From: Blautia sp. Marseille-P3201T
GTDB taxonomy: Bacteria; Bacillota; Clostridia; Lachnospirales; Lachnospiraceae
Reading direction: 5' to 3'
Length of the DNA: 64,000 nucleotides
NCBI RefSeq assembly: GCF_900120295.1
Contig: NZ_LT635468.1
Location: forward strand, 62,001 to 126,000
Of this stretch, positions 45,520 to 54,563 are shown one piece after another (within the stretch, counting starts at the first letter, position 1; every line of letters starts with the position of its first letter). The notes under the pieces are model-generated. The model was not told where the DNA came from and did no database searches. It saw only the letters and a list, made by a program, of their open reading frames with translations. The position numbers and the translations under genes are program-made.

Positions 45520-46494
45520 ATGAAAAAAGAAATTATCGCCCAAATCGATGCAGCAGTTCAGGCCGTAGCAAACAAAAATGTAAACCATTTTTACTTTGTA
45601 GCATGCGGTGGTTCCCAGGCTTTTATGATGCCAGCTCAGTTTATGTTTGATCGTGAAATTGAAATTCCAGCCAGTATCTACACTTCTAATGAATTCGTAC
45701 ATATGGAGCCAAAGGCTTTAAATGAAAATTCTGTTGTTATTACCTGTTCACATTCCGGCAACACACCTGAAACAGTAAAAGCAGCTGAAGTAGCAAGAGA
45801 AAAAGGAGCTGTTACTATCGCTCTTTCCCATTTGGTGGATTCTCCATTATGGAAAGCTGCTGAGTATCCTATTTTCTACGACTGGGGCAAAGAAGCCGAT
45901 ACATCAGATTTAAATAAAGCAGTCCTTTATTCTCTGATTTTTAAAATTTTAAACACAGTAAAACCTGATGAAAAATATGTAAAAGGGCTGGAAGCTTTAG
46001 ATCACTTACAGGAAGCAACAGAAAAAGTAAAAGCTCAGTATGCTGACTTTGCAACAGAATGGGGAAAAAGCTATAAAAGAGAAAAACTTCTCTACACTAT
46101 GGGAAGTGGCGCCTGCTACGGTGAATGCTATTCCTATGCAATCTGTCTTATGATGGAAATGCAGTGGATTAATGCAAGCTGTATCCATTCCGGCGAATAT
46201 TTCCACGGACCTTTCGAAATCACAGATTTTGATGTACCATTCATTATTGTTAAAGGAACTGGTTCTACTCGTTATCTGGATGAAAGAGCTTACAACTTCT
46301 GTAAAAAATATTCTGACCGCATCGCTTTAATTGATGTCGAAGACTTTGACTGGTGTGGAATTGATCCATCTGTTCGTGAATACTATGCTCCACTCCTTGC
46401 AGGCGCTGTGTTACGTTCCATGGCTGATGCTATTGCTTATGAACGAGGACATGATTTAGGCGTACGCAGGTACATGTGGAGAATGGAATACTAA
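45520..46494 (+). CDS. frlB: Fructosamine (fructoselysine) 6-phosphate deglycase, SIS domain
   Basis: 324 aa with two SIS domains: YFVACGGSQAFMMPAQ and TCSHSGNTPETVKAAE in the first, YTMGSGACYGECYSYAI and the active-site region SCIHSGEYFHGPFEITD in the second. FrlB splits phosphorylated fructosamines, such as fructoselysine 6-phosphate, into glucose 6-phosphate and the amine. Gene order with the next four genes is the same as Bacillus frlBONMD. AGGAGG lies 10 bases before the ATG. Confidence 0.88.
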   Translation: MKKEIIAQIDAAVQAVANKNVNHFYFVACGGSQAFMMPAQFMFDREIEIPASIYTSNEFVHMEPKALNENSVVITCSHSGNTPETVKAAEVAREKGAVTIALSHLVDSPLWKAAEYPIFYDWGKEADTSDLNKAVLYSLIFKILNTVKPDEKYVKGLEALDHLQEATEKVKAQYADFATEWGKSYKREKLLYTMGSGACYGECYSYAICLMMEMQWINASCIHSGEYFHGPFEITDFDVPFIIVKGTGSTRYLDERAYNFCKKYSDRIALIDVEDFDWCGIDPSVREYYAPLLAGAVLRSMADAIAYERGHDLGVRRYMWRMEY

Positions 46495-46519
46495 TTAATT
46501 TGAAAAGGAGGGGTAGAAA

Positions 46520-47833
46520 ATGAAATTCAAGAAAATAATTGCCCTGTCACTCACTACAATCTCTGTACTTTCTATGGCAGCATGTGGTGGCGGAAGTTCA
46601 GACAAAGAGTCTAAGGAAGCTAAGAAAGATGAAGATACCATTGAAATCAATTTTTTCCATCGCTGGCCTAATGATCCGAAAAACTCTATGTTTAAAGAAT
46701 TAATTGCAAAATATGAAGAAGAAAATCCAAATGTAAAAATTAACATGGATTGTATCTTAAATGACCAGTATAAAGAAAAAATTCGTATGATTGTTTCTAC
46801 AGATGAGGTACCTGATATCTTTTCATCCTGGTCAGGAAGCTTCGCCCAGGAAATGATTGATTCCGGAAATGTTATGGATTTAACCTCTGTATTTGAAGAA
46901 GACACTGCATGGGCTGACACAATTGCTGATGTTAGTAAAGGACCTTTTACCTTTGACGGAAAAATCATGGCTGTTCCCTGGTCTCAGGATGGAAAAGTTT
47001 TCTTCTATAACAAACGGATTTTCGAAGAAAATAATATTGAAATCCCAAAAACCTGGAATGAATTTATTGATGTCCTTGACAAACTCAAAGATGCCGGATA
47101 TGAAACTCCAATCGTAGAAGGATTAAAAGATAATTGGGCCATTCTCCATTATTTAGGAACCATGAACCAGCGTATGGTTGACCCTGAGGTTCTGGCAAAA
47201 GACTATGATCCTGCTACAGGTGAATTTACAGATCCTGCATACATCGAAGTATTAAATAAATGGAAACAACTCACAGAATACATGGGTGAAACCTGTACTG
47301 CTATTGATCACGAAGCTGCACGTAACACTTATTTTGCTGCTGAAGAGTCACCAATTATGTATCTCCAGTTTGCTGAAATTTCTTTGATGAAAGATACTAT
47401 TAATTTTGATTATGGTTTCTTTAATTTTCCTGCATTCGAAGAAGGAAAGGGCGATCCAAATGCTCTGACAGGTGCTCCGGAAGGATTTATGGTTTCTAAT
47501 AAAGCCGAACATCCTGAAGAATGTATTAAGTTTCTGAAATGGCTGGTAAGTCCAGAAGGCGGAGCTGTACAGCTCTCCACTGTAGGCGGAGATTTAACCA
47601 GTGTAAATGGTGCTCTTACAGAAGAAAATGCTCTTCCTGAACAGCTTGAAGCATTAGACACTATTAATGCAGCCAGCCAGATGGCACCATGGTTTGATAA
47701 TGCATGTAATGCCAGTATTTATACCGTATTCGGACAAGGCGCTTCCGCAATTGCTACTAATGATATGACCCCTGAAGAAGTTATGAAGGATGTACAGGCT
47801 GCTGCTGCTGAACTAAAAGGAAAATCCAATTAA
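46520..47833 (+). CDS. frlO: Fructosamine ABC transporter substrate-binding lipoprotein
   Basis: 437 aa. Lipoprotein signal with the lipobox ending MAAC at the start of the mature CGGGSSDKES. Family 1 extracellular solute-binding protein (FFHRWPNDPKNSMFKELIAKYEE begins the mature fold; FYNKRIFEENNIEIPKTWNEF). It follows frlB by 25 bases. A strong hairpin after the gene may raise its level over the permeases. Confidence 0.85.
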   Translation: MKFKKIIALSLTTISVLSMAACGGGSSDKESKEAKKDEDTIEINFFHRWPNDPKNSMFKELIAKYEEENPNVKINMDCILNDQYKEKIRMIVSTDEVPDIFSSWSGSFAQEMIDSGNVMDLTSVFEEDTAWADTIADVSKGPFTFDGKIMAVPWSQDGKVFFYNKRIFEENNIEIPKTWNEFIDVLDKLKDAGYETPIVEGLKDNWAILHYLGTMNQRMVDPEVLAKDYDPATGEFTDPAYIEVLNKWKQLTEYMGETCTAIDHEAARNTYFAAEESPIMYLQFAEISLMKDTINFDYGFFNFPAFEEGKGDPNALTGAPEGFMVSNKAEHPEECIKFLKWLVSPEGGAVQLSTVGGDLTSVNGALTEENALPEQLEALDTINAASQMAPWFDNACNASIYTVFGQGASAIATNDMTPEEVMKDVQAAAAELKGKSN

Positions 47834-47863
47834 CCCAGGTCGTCCCATATATAGGAATTTTTG

Positions 47864-47887
47864 CAGACGGTCTTCTACGACCGTCTG
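47864..47887 (+). terminator. Intercistronic hairpin after frlO
   Basis: CAGACGGTC (47864-47872) / GACCGTCTG (47879-47887) with a 6-base loop, followed by TTCCTTTT. It looks like a leaky terminator or 3'-end stabilizer, common after binding-protein genes in transport operons. Confidence 0.6.
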
Positions 47888-47923
47888 TTCCTTTTACAAC
47901 TATATTGAACAAGGAGGATTGTT

Positions 47924-48802
47924 ATGGCAGGAAAGAAAAATAAACAGGCCTTTCTTTATATTCTTCCGTGCATTTTGATTTTAGGAATTTTTGTATATTA
48001 TCCTTTAATCATGAACATGGTTTACAGTACACAGTCCTTTACTCTGTCTGCCACAACGAAAGAATTTGTAGGCTTAGCTAACTTTAGCAAACTCTTTTCG
48101 GACGAAATTATTCTTACATGTCTGAAAAATAATATATTATACGCTGTAATTTCTGTTATCATTCAGGTAGGCTTTGGTCTGGTTCTGGCTGCTGTTCTGG
48201 AAGATAAATTGTTTCAGAAATTTTCACCTTTCTTCAGAACCACTTTTTTTATCCCAACCTTGCTTTCCATGACTGTTGTATGTCTGTTATTTGAATTTAT
48301 CTACAACCCTCAAATGGGACTTTTAAACAGCTTTCTGGAACTTATAGGGCTTGATAATTTAACCACAATATGGCTTGGAAAAAGTAAAATTGCCATGTTT
48401 GCTGTAATCGCTGTTTCTCAATGGCAAAGTACCGGCTATGTCACTATGCTGTTCATTGTTGCCATACAGAAAATTCCAAGAGATTTGTATGAAGCAGCTG
48501 AAATGGATGGTGCCGGAAAAATCCGCCAGTTTTTCAATATAACCGTTCCTCAGGTAAAGCAAATGCTCTTTGTTACGATGGTCATTACCGTTGTGGGTGC
48601 ATTTACTGTATTTAACGAGCCTTATATTTTAACCGGAGGAGGTCCAGGAACTTCAACAATGACCCTCGCCTTACATATGTATCAAACAGGTGTTGTTAAA
48701 AACGATATGGGCTATGCATCTACCATTGCCATCTTAATCTTTGTCATAACTGCTGTGCTTTCCAGCATTCAGTTCTTTACTATTGGCGGAAAGGAGGAAT
48801 AA
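47924..48802 (+). CDS. frlN: Fructosamine ABC transporter permease
   Basis: 292 aa, six membrane segments starting FLYILPCILILGIFVYYPLI, EAA loop DLYEAAEMDGAGKIRQF. MalF/UgpA type. Works with the next permease; no ATPase is encoded, so a shared MsmX-like ATPase is expected. AAGGAGG upstream of the ATG. Confidence 0.87.
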   Translation: MAGKKNKQAFLYILPCILILGIFVYYPLIMNMVYSTQSFTLSATTKEFVGLANFSKLFSDEIILTCLKNNILYAVISVIIQVGFGLVLAAVLEDKLFQKFSPFFRTTFFIPTLLSMTVVCLLFEFIYNPQMGLLNSFLELIGLDNLTTIWLGKSKIAMFAVIAVSQWQSTGYVTMLFIVAIQKIPRDLYEAAEMDGAGKIRQFFNITVPQVKQMLFVTMVITVVGAFTVFNEPYILTGGGPGTSTMTLALHMYQTGVVKNDMGYASTIAILIFVITAVLSSIQFFTIGGKEE

Positions 48803-48805
48803 CAC

Positions 48806-49648
48806 ATGAAGAAAAAAGCAAAACTTCAACGATGGGGTATTGGAGAATATATCTGGTTCATCATTCTGGTTATCCTTGCTATTCTGATTATTTACCCTAT
48901 GTTCTGGATTATCATGTCCTCCTTTAAAGATTACAATGGTATTTTTAAAGATGTCTGGGGACTGCCAAAAGAATGGTTATTTGAAAACTATAAGCTTGCC
49001 TGGGAAAAGGGAATTTCTAATTATTTTGTCAACTCCCTGATTGTCAGTGTGGGAACTATTATTGGTGTTGTATTGATTTCTACCTTTGCAGCTTTCGGCA
49101 TCTGCCAGATGAAAAGCCGCTTTGCAAATTTATGTTTTCTGTTGATTATGGGTGGACTTCTTCTCTCCCCACAGGTTTGTTTACTGCCACTTTATATGCT
49201 TTTAAAAAATCTTGGATTGAAAGATACCTATTTTGCGTTAATTCTTCCCTATATCGCATTTAGACTTCCTGTCTCTGTCATGCTCATACGTTCCTTCTTT
49301 ATCAGTATTCCAAAGGAACTGGAAGAGTCTGCTATTATTGACGGAGCTACTTTCTTTCAAATTTACAAGAAAATTTATCTGCCATTGTCAAAACCTATTA
49401 TTTCAACAGTAATCATTATGACTGCTTATTATTCTTGGAATGAATTCATTTTTGCCACTATGTTTATAGATTCTTCTGAGAAGCAGACTATCCCTGTTGG
49501 ACTTATGGTATTTTCCGATGGTCTGATGACGAACTGGGGAGTTGTTATGGCCGGTATGGTTATTGCCTGTCTCCCTATTGCTATTCTATTTATCTTTATG
49601 CAGAAAAGCTTTATCAGAGGAATGACTGCCGGCAGTATTAAAGGCTGA
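48806..49648 (+). CDS. frlM: Fructosamine ABC transporter permease
   Basis: 280 aa MalG/AraQ-type permease with a membrane start segment YIWFIILVILAILIIYPMFWI, EAA loop ELEESAIIDGATFFQIY and C-terminus FIRGMTAGSIKG. It starts 3 bases after the frlN stop. Confidence 0.87.
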   Translation: MKKKAKLQRWGIGEYIWFIILVILAILIIYPMFWIIMSSFKDYNGIFKDVWGLPKEWLFENYKLAWEKGISNYFVNSLIVSVGTIIGVVLISTFAAFGICQMKSRFANLCFLLIMGGLLLSPQVCLLPLYMLLKNLGLKDTYFALILPYIAFRLPVSVMLIRSFFISIPKELEESAIIDGATFFQIYKKIYLPLSKPIISTVIIMTAYYSWNEFIFATMFIDSSEKQTIPVGLMVFSDGLMTNWGVVMAGMVIACLPIAILFIFMQKSFIRGMTAGSIKG

Positions 49649-49666
49649 TAGAAAAGGAGGATGAAC

Positions 49667-50485
49667 ATGAAATTAATTGCTGTAGGAGATAATGTAACAG
49701 ATTGCTATGTAGATGACAACGTATACTATCCAGGAGGAAACGCTGTTAACGTAGTCGTAAACTGTAAAAGAGATGGTGCTGAAAAAACAGCTTATATCGG
49801 TATTTTCGGAAATGATGAGAATGCCGACTGGATACAAAAATGTCTCTCAAAAGAAGGAATTGATGTTTCCCGTTCCAGAAAAGTTTATGCACACTCTGCA
49901 CAGCCCAAAGTTCTTTTAAAGGATGGAGACCGTGTATTTGCTGCCGGAAAGAGAGATAGCTGCCAACATCTTTTCAGTATTCATCTGGTATCAGAAGACT
50001 TGGATATCATCAAAAACTTTGATATCTGCCACACAAGCTGTTATTCCAATATGGAATATGAACTGGCTGCTCTTTCTCAGGTTTGCGATGTCAGCTTTGA
50101 CTTCTCTGATAAACGTGATACGAAATATCTGGAAAGAGTTTGTCCTTATGTGACTTATGCATTCTTCTCTGGTTCTGATTTAAGCGAAGAAGAATGTCAG
50201 GATCTCTTAAAACTTGCCGCATCCAAAGGAGCAAAAATTTGCGGTGTGACAAGAGGGTCAAAAGGTTCTATATTTTACGATGGTGCGGATTTCTATACAC
50301 AGGGAATTGTAAAAACAGAAGTCATCGACACCATGGGAGCCGGAGACAGCTTTATTGCTGGTTTCCTTACAAATTATGGGGATACAAAAAATATGAAAGA
50401 AGCGCTTTCTTTTGCAGCTGCAAAAGCAGCTGCCACATGCAGAATTCATGGTGGATTTGGATATCCACACCCGATGACAGAATGA
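49667..50485 (+). CDS. frlD: Fructoselysine 6-kinase, PfkB family
   Basis: 272 aa from the second ATG (49667), 6 bases from AAGGAGG; the first (49661) abuts the site. PfkB ribokinase-fold features: N-terminal YYPGGNAVNVVVNCKRDGA and the C-terminal catalytic VIDTMGAGDSFIAGFL with the base Asp. FrlD phosphorylates the imported fructosamine before FrlB cleaves it. The stop overlaps the next start (ATGA). Confidence 0.87.
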   Translation: MKLIAVGDNVTDCYVDDNVYYPGGNAVNVVVNCKRDGAEKTAYIGIFGNDENADWIQKCLSKEGIDVSRSRKVYAHSAQPKVLLKDGDRVFAAGKRDSCQHLFSIHLVSEDLDIIKNFDICHTSCYSNMEYELAALSQVCDVSFDFSDKRDTKYLERVCPYVTYAFFSGSDLSEEECQDLLKLAASKGAKICGVTRGSKGSIFYDGADFYTQGIVKTEVIDTMGAGDSFIAGFLTNYGDTKNMKEALSFAAAKAAATCRIHGGFGYPHPMTE

Positions 50486-51288
50486 TAGAAAATATTCCAG
50501 ATTATCACATTCATTCCTCTGTCTCCCCTGACTCTCATGAAAGTTACAGCAACATTCTAAGTACCGCCCAAGAAAACAACATTCCGGAATTAATGCTGAC
50601 TGAACATTTTGAATTTTTTTCTGGTTCTTATAAGAGTCCAAAATTTCACGAAGAATATCTGGACAACTATTATGCTAAATATTGCCTTCTAAAACAATCA
50701 AACCCTACATCTGTGCATGTAGGGTTTGGCATTGAATTTGGCCAACCCCATCTTCAACCGGAAACAGCAAAAAAATTCTTAAAAAAATATCCTTTTGACT
50801 ATGTTATTGGCTCCTGCCATAAAATTGACAACGTAGATTTATCAATGTATAATTATAAGACAATAAATATTGACCGGCTATGTAATACTTATTTTTCTAA
50901 TCTTCTGGGAATAGTCGAAAATCATTTATGTGACTGTCTTGGACATCTTGATTTATTTAAGCGATACGCTGCCAGACAGGGAATTCACATAAATATCCCC
51001 TGTGAAAACGATTATTTACAGAAGGTATTAAAAACAGCGATTTCTCATGGAATTGGTATAGAAATTAACACATCCGGAGTACGTTATGGTATCGGCTGCA
51101 TGCCGTCACTGGAGGTATTAAAACTCTATTCCAAGCTTCATGGTGAAATTATCACCTTAGGTTCAGATGCCCATCGGGCAACTGATTTGCAAAGAGATTT
51201 TGATATTGCACTGGACTGCCTGAAAGAAGCAGGTTTCTCTTATATTGCGCAATATCATAACAGAACCCCGAAAATGATAAAAATATAA
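50482..51288 (+). CDS. PHP-domain phosphatase (histidinol-phosphatase-like) in the frl operon
   Basis: 268 aa from the ATG at 50482, which overlaps the frlD stop as ATGA; an open frame upstream of it lies within frlD and has no start signal. PHP metal motifs appear in order: DYHIHSSVSPDS (HxH), LTEHFEF, GFGIEFG, GSCHKID, LGHLDLFKRY and LGSDAHRATD. This is the HisJ-type layout. No his genes are near, so the substrate is more likely a sugar phosphate or other product of fructosamine breakdown; that is an inference. Confidence 0.83.
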   Translation: MIENIPDYHIHSSVSPDSHESYSNILSTAQENNIPELMLTEHFEFFSGSYKSPKFHEEYLDNYYAKYCLLKQSNPTSVHVGFGIEFGQPHLQPETAKKFLKKYPFDYVIGSCHKIDNVDLSMYNYKTINIDRLCNTYFSNLLGIVENHLCDCLGHLDLFKRYAARQGIHINIPCENDYLQKVLKTAISHGIGIEINTSGVRYGIGCMPSLEVLKLYSKLHGEIITLGSDAHRATDLQRDFDIALDCLKEAGFSYIAQYHNRTPKMIKI

Positions 51289-51312
51289 GATAACTGGAGA
51301 TTAAAAGTAAAT

Positions 51313-52095
51313 ATGTTAGAACAAAATATAATCAAGCCACTATACCAACAGCTTATGGATGCTATTATAGAAAACATCAAAAATGGCACTTATAAAGCCG
51401 GTGATAAACTTCCCACAGAAGCAGAACTGGAAGCCGCATATAATGTCAGCCGTATCACCGTCAGACGAGCTGTGAAAGAACTTTGTGACAAAAATATTTT
51501 GGTAAAAAAGCAAGGAAAAGGCACTTTTGTTCTGGACCCTTCCTTACGCATCAGGTTAAATGAAATCGGTGGTTTTCATGAAGCAATAGAAGAAAGAAAC
51601 CAGAATGCATTTTCTGAACTACTTTCCCTTCAATTCAAAAAAACTTCTGATGAATTCAGCGAATACCTGAACATTCCTGATACTTCTGATATCATTGAAA
51701 TTAAACGTGTTATGGGACATGATGATACAATGATCTTTATAGATACCTGCTATCTTCCTTCTGACCGTTATCCTGATATACAGAAATATCTGACCGGAAA
51801 TTTTTCTGTATATAAAATTTTAAAAAATATATATCATGTAAAAATGGTAAATTCCGAGAAAGTAATCAAAGTACGAAAGGCAAAAAAAGACGAAGCAGCT
51901 TACCTTCATTGTGAAGAGGGAGATCCTGTATTTGACATATTTAAAATTGTATATGACGAGAATGATGTACCTGTTCATGTTTCCATCAGCATTTTAAACG
52001 GGGCAACTACTTCATATATGATATCTTCAAACAACAAAGAGCAATTAAAAATCAAAAATCCAATTAATAAAAAAACTCATATTCTGACACAATAA
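51313..52095 (+). CDS. GntR/HutC-family regulator (FrlR-like)
   Basis: 260 aa: GntR winged helix (LYQQLMDAIIENIKNGTY, LPTEAELEAAYNVSRITVRRA) and a UTRA ligand-binding domain (IEIKRVMGHDD, PVFDIFKIVYDENDVPVHVS). As the last gene of the frl operon it is the probable operon repressor, responding to a phosphorylated fructosamine as its Bacillus counterpart does. The palindromes at 45463-45481 are its likely target. Confidence 0.82.
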   Translation: MLEQNIIKPLYQQLMDAIIENIKNGTYKAGDKLPTEAELEAAYNVSRITVRRAVKELCDKNILVKKQGKGTFVLDPSLRIRLNEIGGFHEAIEERNQNAFSELLSLQFKKTSDEFSEYLNIPDTSDIIEIKRVMGHDDTMIFIDTCYLPSDRYPDIQKYLTGNFSVYKILKNIYHVKMVNSEKVIKVRKAKKDEAAYLHCEEGDPVFDIFKIVYDENDVPVHVSISILNGATTSYMISSNNKEQLKIKNPINKKTHILTQ

Positions 52096-52114
52096 AATAC
52101 AATTAAAATCTTAA

Positions 52115-52186
52115 GAGGCTGTTACATTAAGCAGAAGCTCGTAAAATGTATAAATATTCTCGATGTGTACTTAATGAAACAGCCTC
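52115..52186. mobile_element. MITE-like 72-base element
   Basis: GAGGCTGTTACATTAAG (52115-52131) and CTTAATGAAACAGCCTC (52170-52186) are inverted repeats with one mismatch in 17. No T run follows on either strand, which argues against a plain terminator, and the GAGGCTGTT ends recall IS termini. It lies between two convergent genes. Confidence 0.5.
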
Positions 52187-52205
52187 AATATACTCATTTC
52201 TAACT

Positions 52206-52895
52206 TTACACTTTAAACCGATATCCTACCCCCCAAATTGTTTCAATGTACTGAGGTTTTGCTGTATTAAATTCAATCTTCTCACGAATTTTTTTAATAT
52301 GCACTGTAACCGTTGCAATATCACCAATGGACTCCATTGCCCAAATTTCTTTAAACAGCTCGTCTTTCGTAAACACTCTGTTTGGATTTTGTGCCAAAAA
52401 GGTAAGAAGATCAAATTCTTTCGTGGTAAAATTCTTCTCCTCACCATTTACCCATACACGTCTCGCTGTCTTGTCAATTTTCAACCCACGGATTTCAATG
52501 ATGTCATTTTCCTGAATTCCTGTTCCAATTAATCGTTCGTATCTGGCAAGATGCGCTTTTACCCTTGCTACCAGCTCGCTGGGACTAAACGGTTTTGTCA
52601 TATAATCGTCTGCGCCTAAACCCAGACCTCTGATCTTATCAATATCATCTTTTTTAGCAGAAACCATAATAATCGGTGTATTTTTCTGATTGCGGATTTC
52701 TCTGCATATTTCAAAGCCATCTACTTCCGGAAGCATTAAATCTAAAATAAATAAATCATAATCCTCTTCTAAGGCTCTTTTTAATCCTACATCCCCTCTA
52801 TTTTCAATTTCCACTTCAAAGCCGCTTAACTCCAGATAATCTTTCTCTAAATCCGCAATTGCTTCTTCATCTTCTACAATTAAAATCTTACTCAT
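52206..52895 (-). CDS. OmpR/PhoB-family response regulator
   Basis: 229 aa. Receiver domain with LIVEDEEAIADLEKDY, the phospho-acceptor Asp in LFILDLMLPEVDG and the Lys of IMVSAKKDD; C-terminal winged helix (KEFDLLTFLAQNPNRVFTKDEL, TVTVHIKKIREKIE). It overlaps the sensor kinase gene upstream by 8 bases. Target genes are unknown. Confidence 0.93.
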   Translation of the reverse strand: MSKILIVEDEEAIADLEKDYLELSGFEVEIENRGDVGLKRALEEDYDLFILDLMLPEVDGFEICREIRNQKNTPIIMVSAKKDDIDKIRGLGLGADDYMTKPFSPSELVARVKAHLARYERLIGTGIQENDIIEIRGLKIDKTARRVWVNGEEKNFTTKEFDLLTFLAQNPNRVFTKDELFKEIWAMESIGDIATVTVHIKKIREKIEFNTAKPQYIETIWGVGYRFKV

Positions 52896-54384
52896 TTACC
52901 GGTACCTCCTGATATTTTCTTAGAACAAAATACATAACTGTTCCAATATTTTCTTTGCTTGTTGCCCAGACTTTACCTCCATGGTCTTCCATAATCTTTT
53001 TAACAATTGAAAGACCAATTCCGCTTCCTCCCTTGGAGGAATTTCTGGAAGCATCTGTTCTGTAAAATCTGTCAAATATATTAGGCAGATCTTTTGCTGC
53101 TATTCCCTTACCATTATCCTCAATTTCTACCTGAATAAAATCTCCTACATCCTTGACACGCAGATTAATCCGTTTTTGATTTCCTTCTCCTGTATATTTT
53201 AAGGAATTTCCTACAATATTATTTACAACACGCTTAATCTGCTCTGCATCTGCAATTACCATAACCTCAGGTTCTACATAATTAGAATAAGAAAATTCTA
53301 CATTTTTTGCGCTTAGCTCTACATTTAAATCTTCTGCACAATCATCAAAGAACTCTGTCACAGAAATCTTGTTAAAGGTATACGGAATTTTGTTTGTATC
53401 CATTTTAGAATAAAATGTCAGCTCATTTATTAATCTATCCATTTCATTGGCTTTATTATAGATAGTTTTAATATAACGCTCCATTTTCTCCGGTGTATTG
53501 GCAACTCCATCCATAATTCCTTCAACATAACCTTTCACTGCCGTAATTGGTGTTTTCAGGTCATGAGAGATGTTGCTGATAAGTTCCTTACTCTCTCTGT
53601 CAAAAGCGACCTTCTCTTCTGCATTTTCCTTTAAACGGCATCGCATATCTTCAAAATCCTGACATAAATCTGCAATTTCACTGACACCTTCTGTAGAAAC
53701 AGAAAAGTTTAAATCGCCTTCTTTAATTCTTCTGGTCGCAGTCCGAAGCCTGTCTAAAGGAGTAATCAGACCTCTGTAAATCCACCATGTCAGCCCTAGA
53801 GCTGTTGTCGCTAAAATTACAATTACCGTTACCAACATATTTTTGAAAAGTTCCTTTAGCTGAGGAAGGGTTTCAAAAATATTTGAAATAATAAAGGCAT
53901 TTCCCTCTTTTACAGTATCTGTCTGAAAACTGACTTGCTTTACAAGAGCCTGAATTCTGCCTCCCATATAAACGCTGTCACTGCTGCCTGAATTAAAATT
54001 TTCATAATGTTCCAATCGTTTAACAACTTCTGCCGGATAAGTTTCGCATCCATAATAAGTCACTCTGTCGTTTTCCTTCACTAATAAATAGGAGTGCATT
54101 TCCTGGAGTTCTTTGTTCATCTCATCCAGATAAACAATATCTTCAAACTTATATGGTTCTTCCTCTGCAACTTTCTGCATAATCTCTGCCTGTTCATTAG
54201 TAAGATGATTTACAATCTCTGCCGTGTTAGAAAGACTTTTGTATGTGGGATCTTCTATACCATATTGTTCTTCTATAACGCCGAACTGATACTCTGAGAA
54301 TGCCCAAAAAGCCAGCCCTGTAAAAAGTAACGGCTCTAAAACAATTATAAAAAAAGAAATAATAATTCTGGTTTTAAGTTTCAT
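52888..54384 (-). CDS. Sensor histidine kinase
   Basis: 498 aa from the ATG at 54384 (MKLKTRIIISFFIIVLEPLL). Two membrane segments (near residues 7-27 and in MLVTVIVILATTALGLTWW) enclose an extracellular sensor domain; then HAMP, the HisKA box ELISNISHDLKTP with the phospho-acceptor His, and HATPase motifs NIVGNSLKY, EIEDNGKGI and GGSGIGLSIVKK. The signal is unknown. Faces the ATPase gene at 54564. Confidence 0.92.
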   Translation of the reverse strand: MKLKTRIIISFFIIVLEPLLFTGLAFWAFSEYQFGVIEEQYGIEDPTYKSLSNTAEIVNHLTNEQAEIMQKVAEEEPYKFEDIVYLDEMNKELQEMHSYLLVKENDRVTYYGCETYPAEVVKRLEHYENFNSGSSDSVYMGGRIQALVKQVSFQTDTVKEGNAFIISNIFETLPQLKELFKNMLVTVIVILATTALGLTWWIYRGLITPLDRLRTATRRIKEGDLNFSVSTEGVSEIADLCQDFEDMRCRLKENAEEKVAFDRESKELISNISHDLKTPITAVKGYVEGIMDGVANTPEKMERYIKTIYNKANEMDRLINELTFYSKMDTNKIPYTFNKISVTEFFDDCAEDLNVELSAKNVEFSYSNYVEPEVMVIADAEQIKRVVNNIVGNSLKYTGEGNQKRINLRVKDVGDFIQVEIEDNGKGIAAKDLPNIFDRFYRTDASRNSSKGGSGIGLSIVKKIMEDHGGKVWATSKENIGTVMYFVLRKYQEVPVNE

Positions 54385-54563
54385 AATCACTGCCTCTCTG
54401 CCCGGTTTTTCTATATTGTACCACATTTTTTCTCTTTTTCCCCTAAACAATCTGGAATTAAATCTAAATTTTCTATAAAAAACCTTTGAAAATACTTTGA
54501 CTTTCCTGAAAAGTCCACCTAAAATAAAGTTAGATATTATTTTACAAAATCCAAGGAGATATT

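Noticed and set aside
50194-50481. N-terminal extension of the PHP protein
   Set aside because: It lies wholly within frlD in another frame; the ATGA overlap at 50482 gives the natural start.
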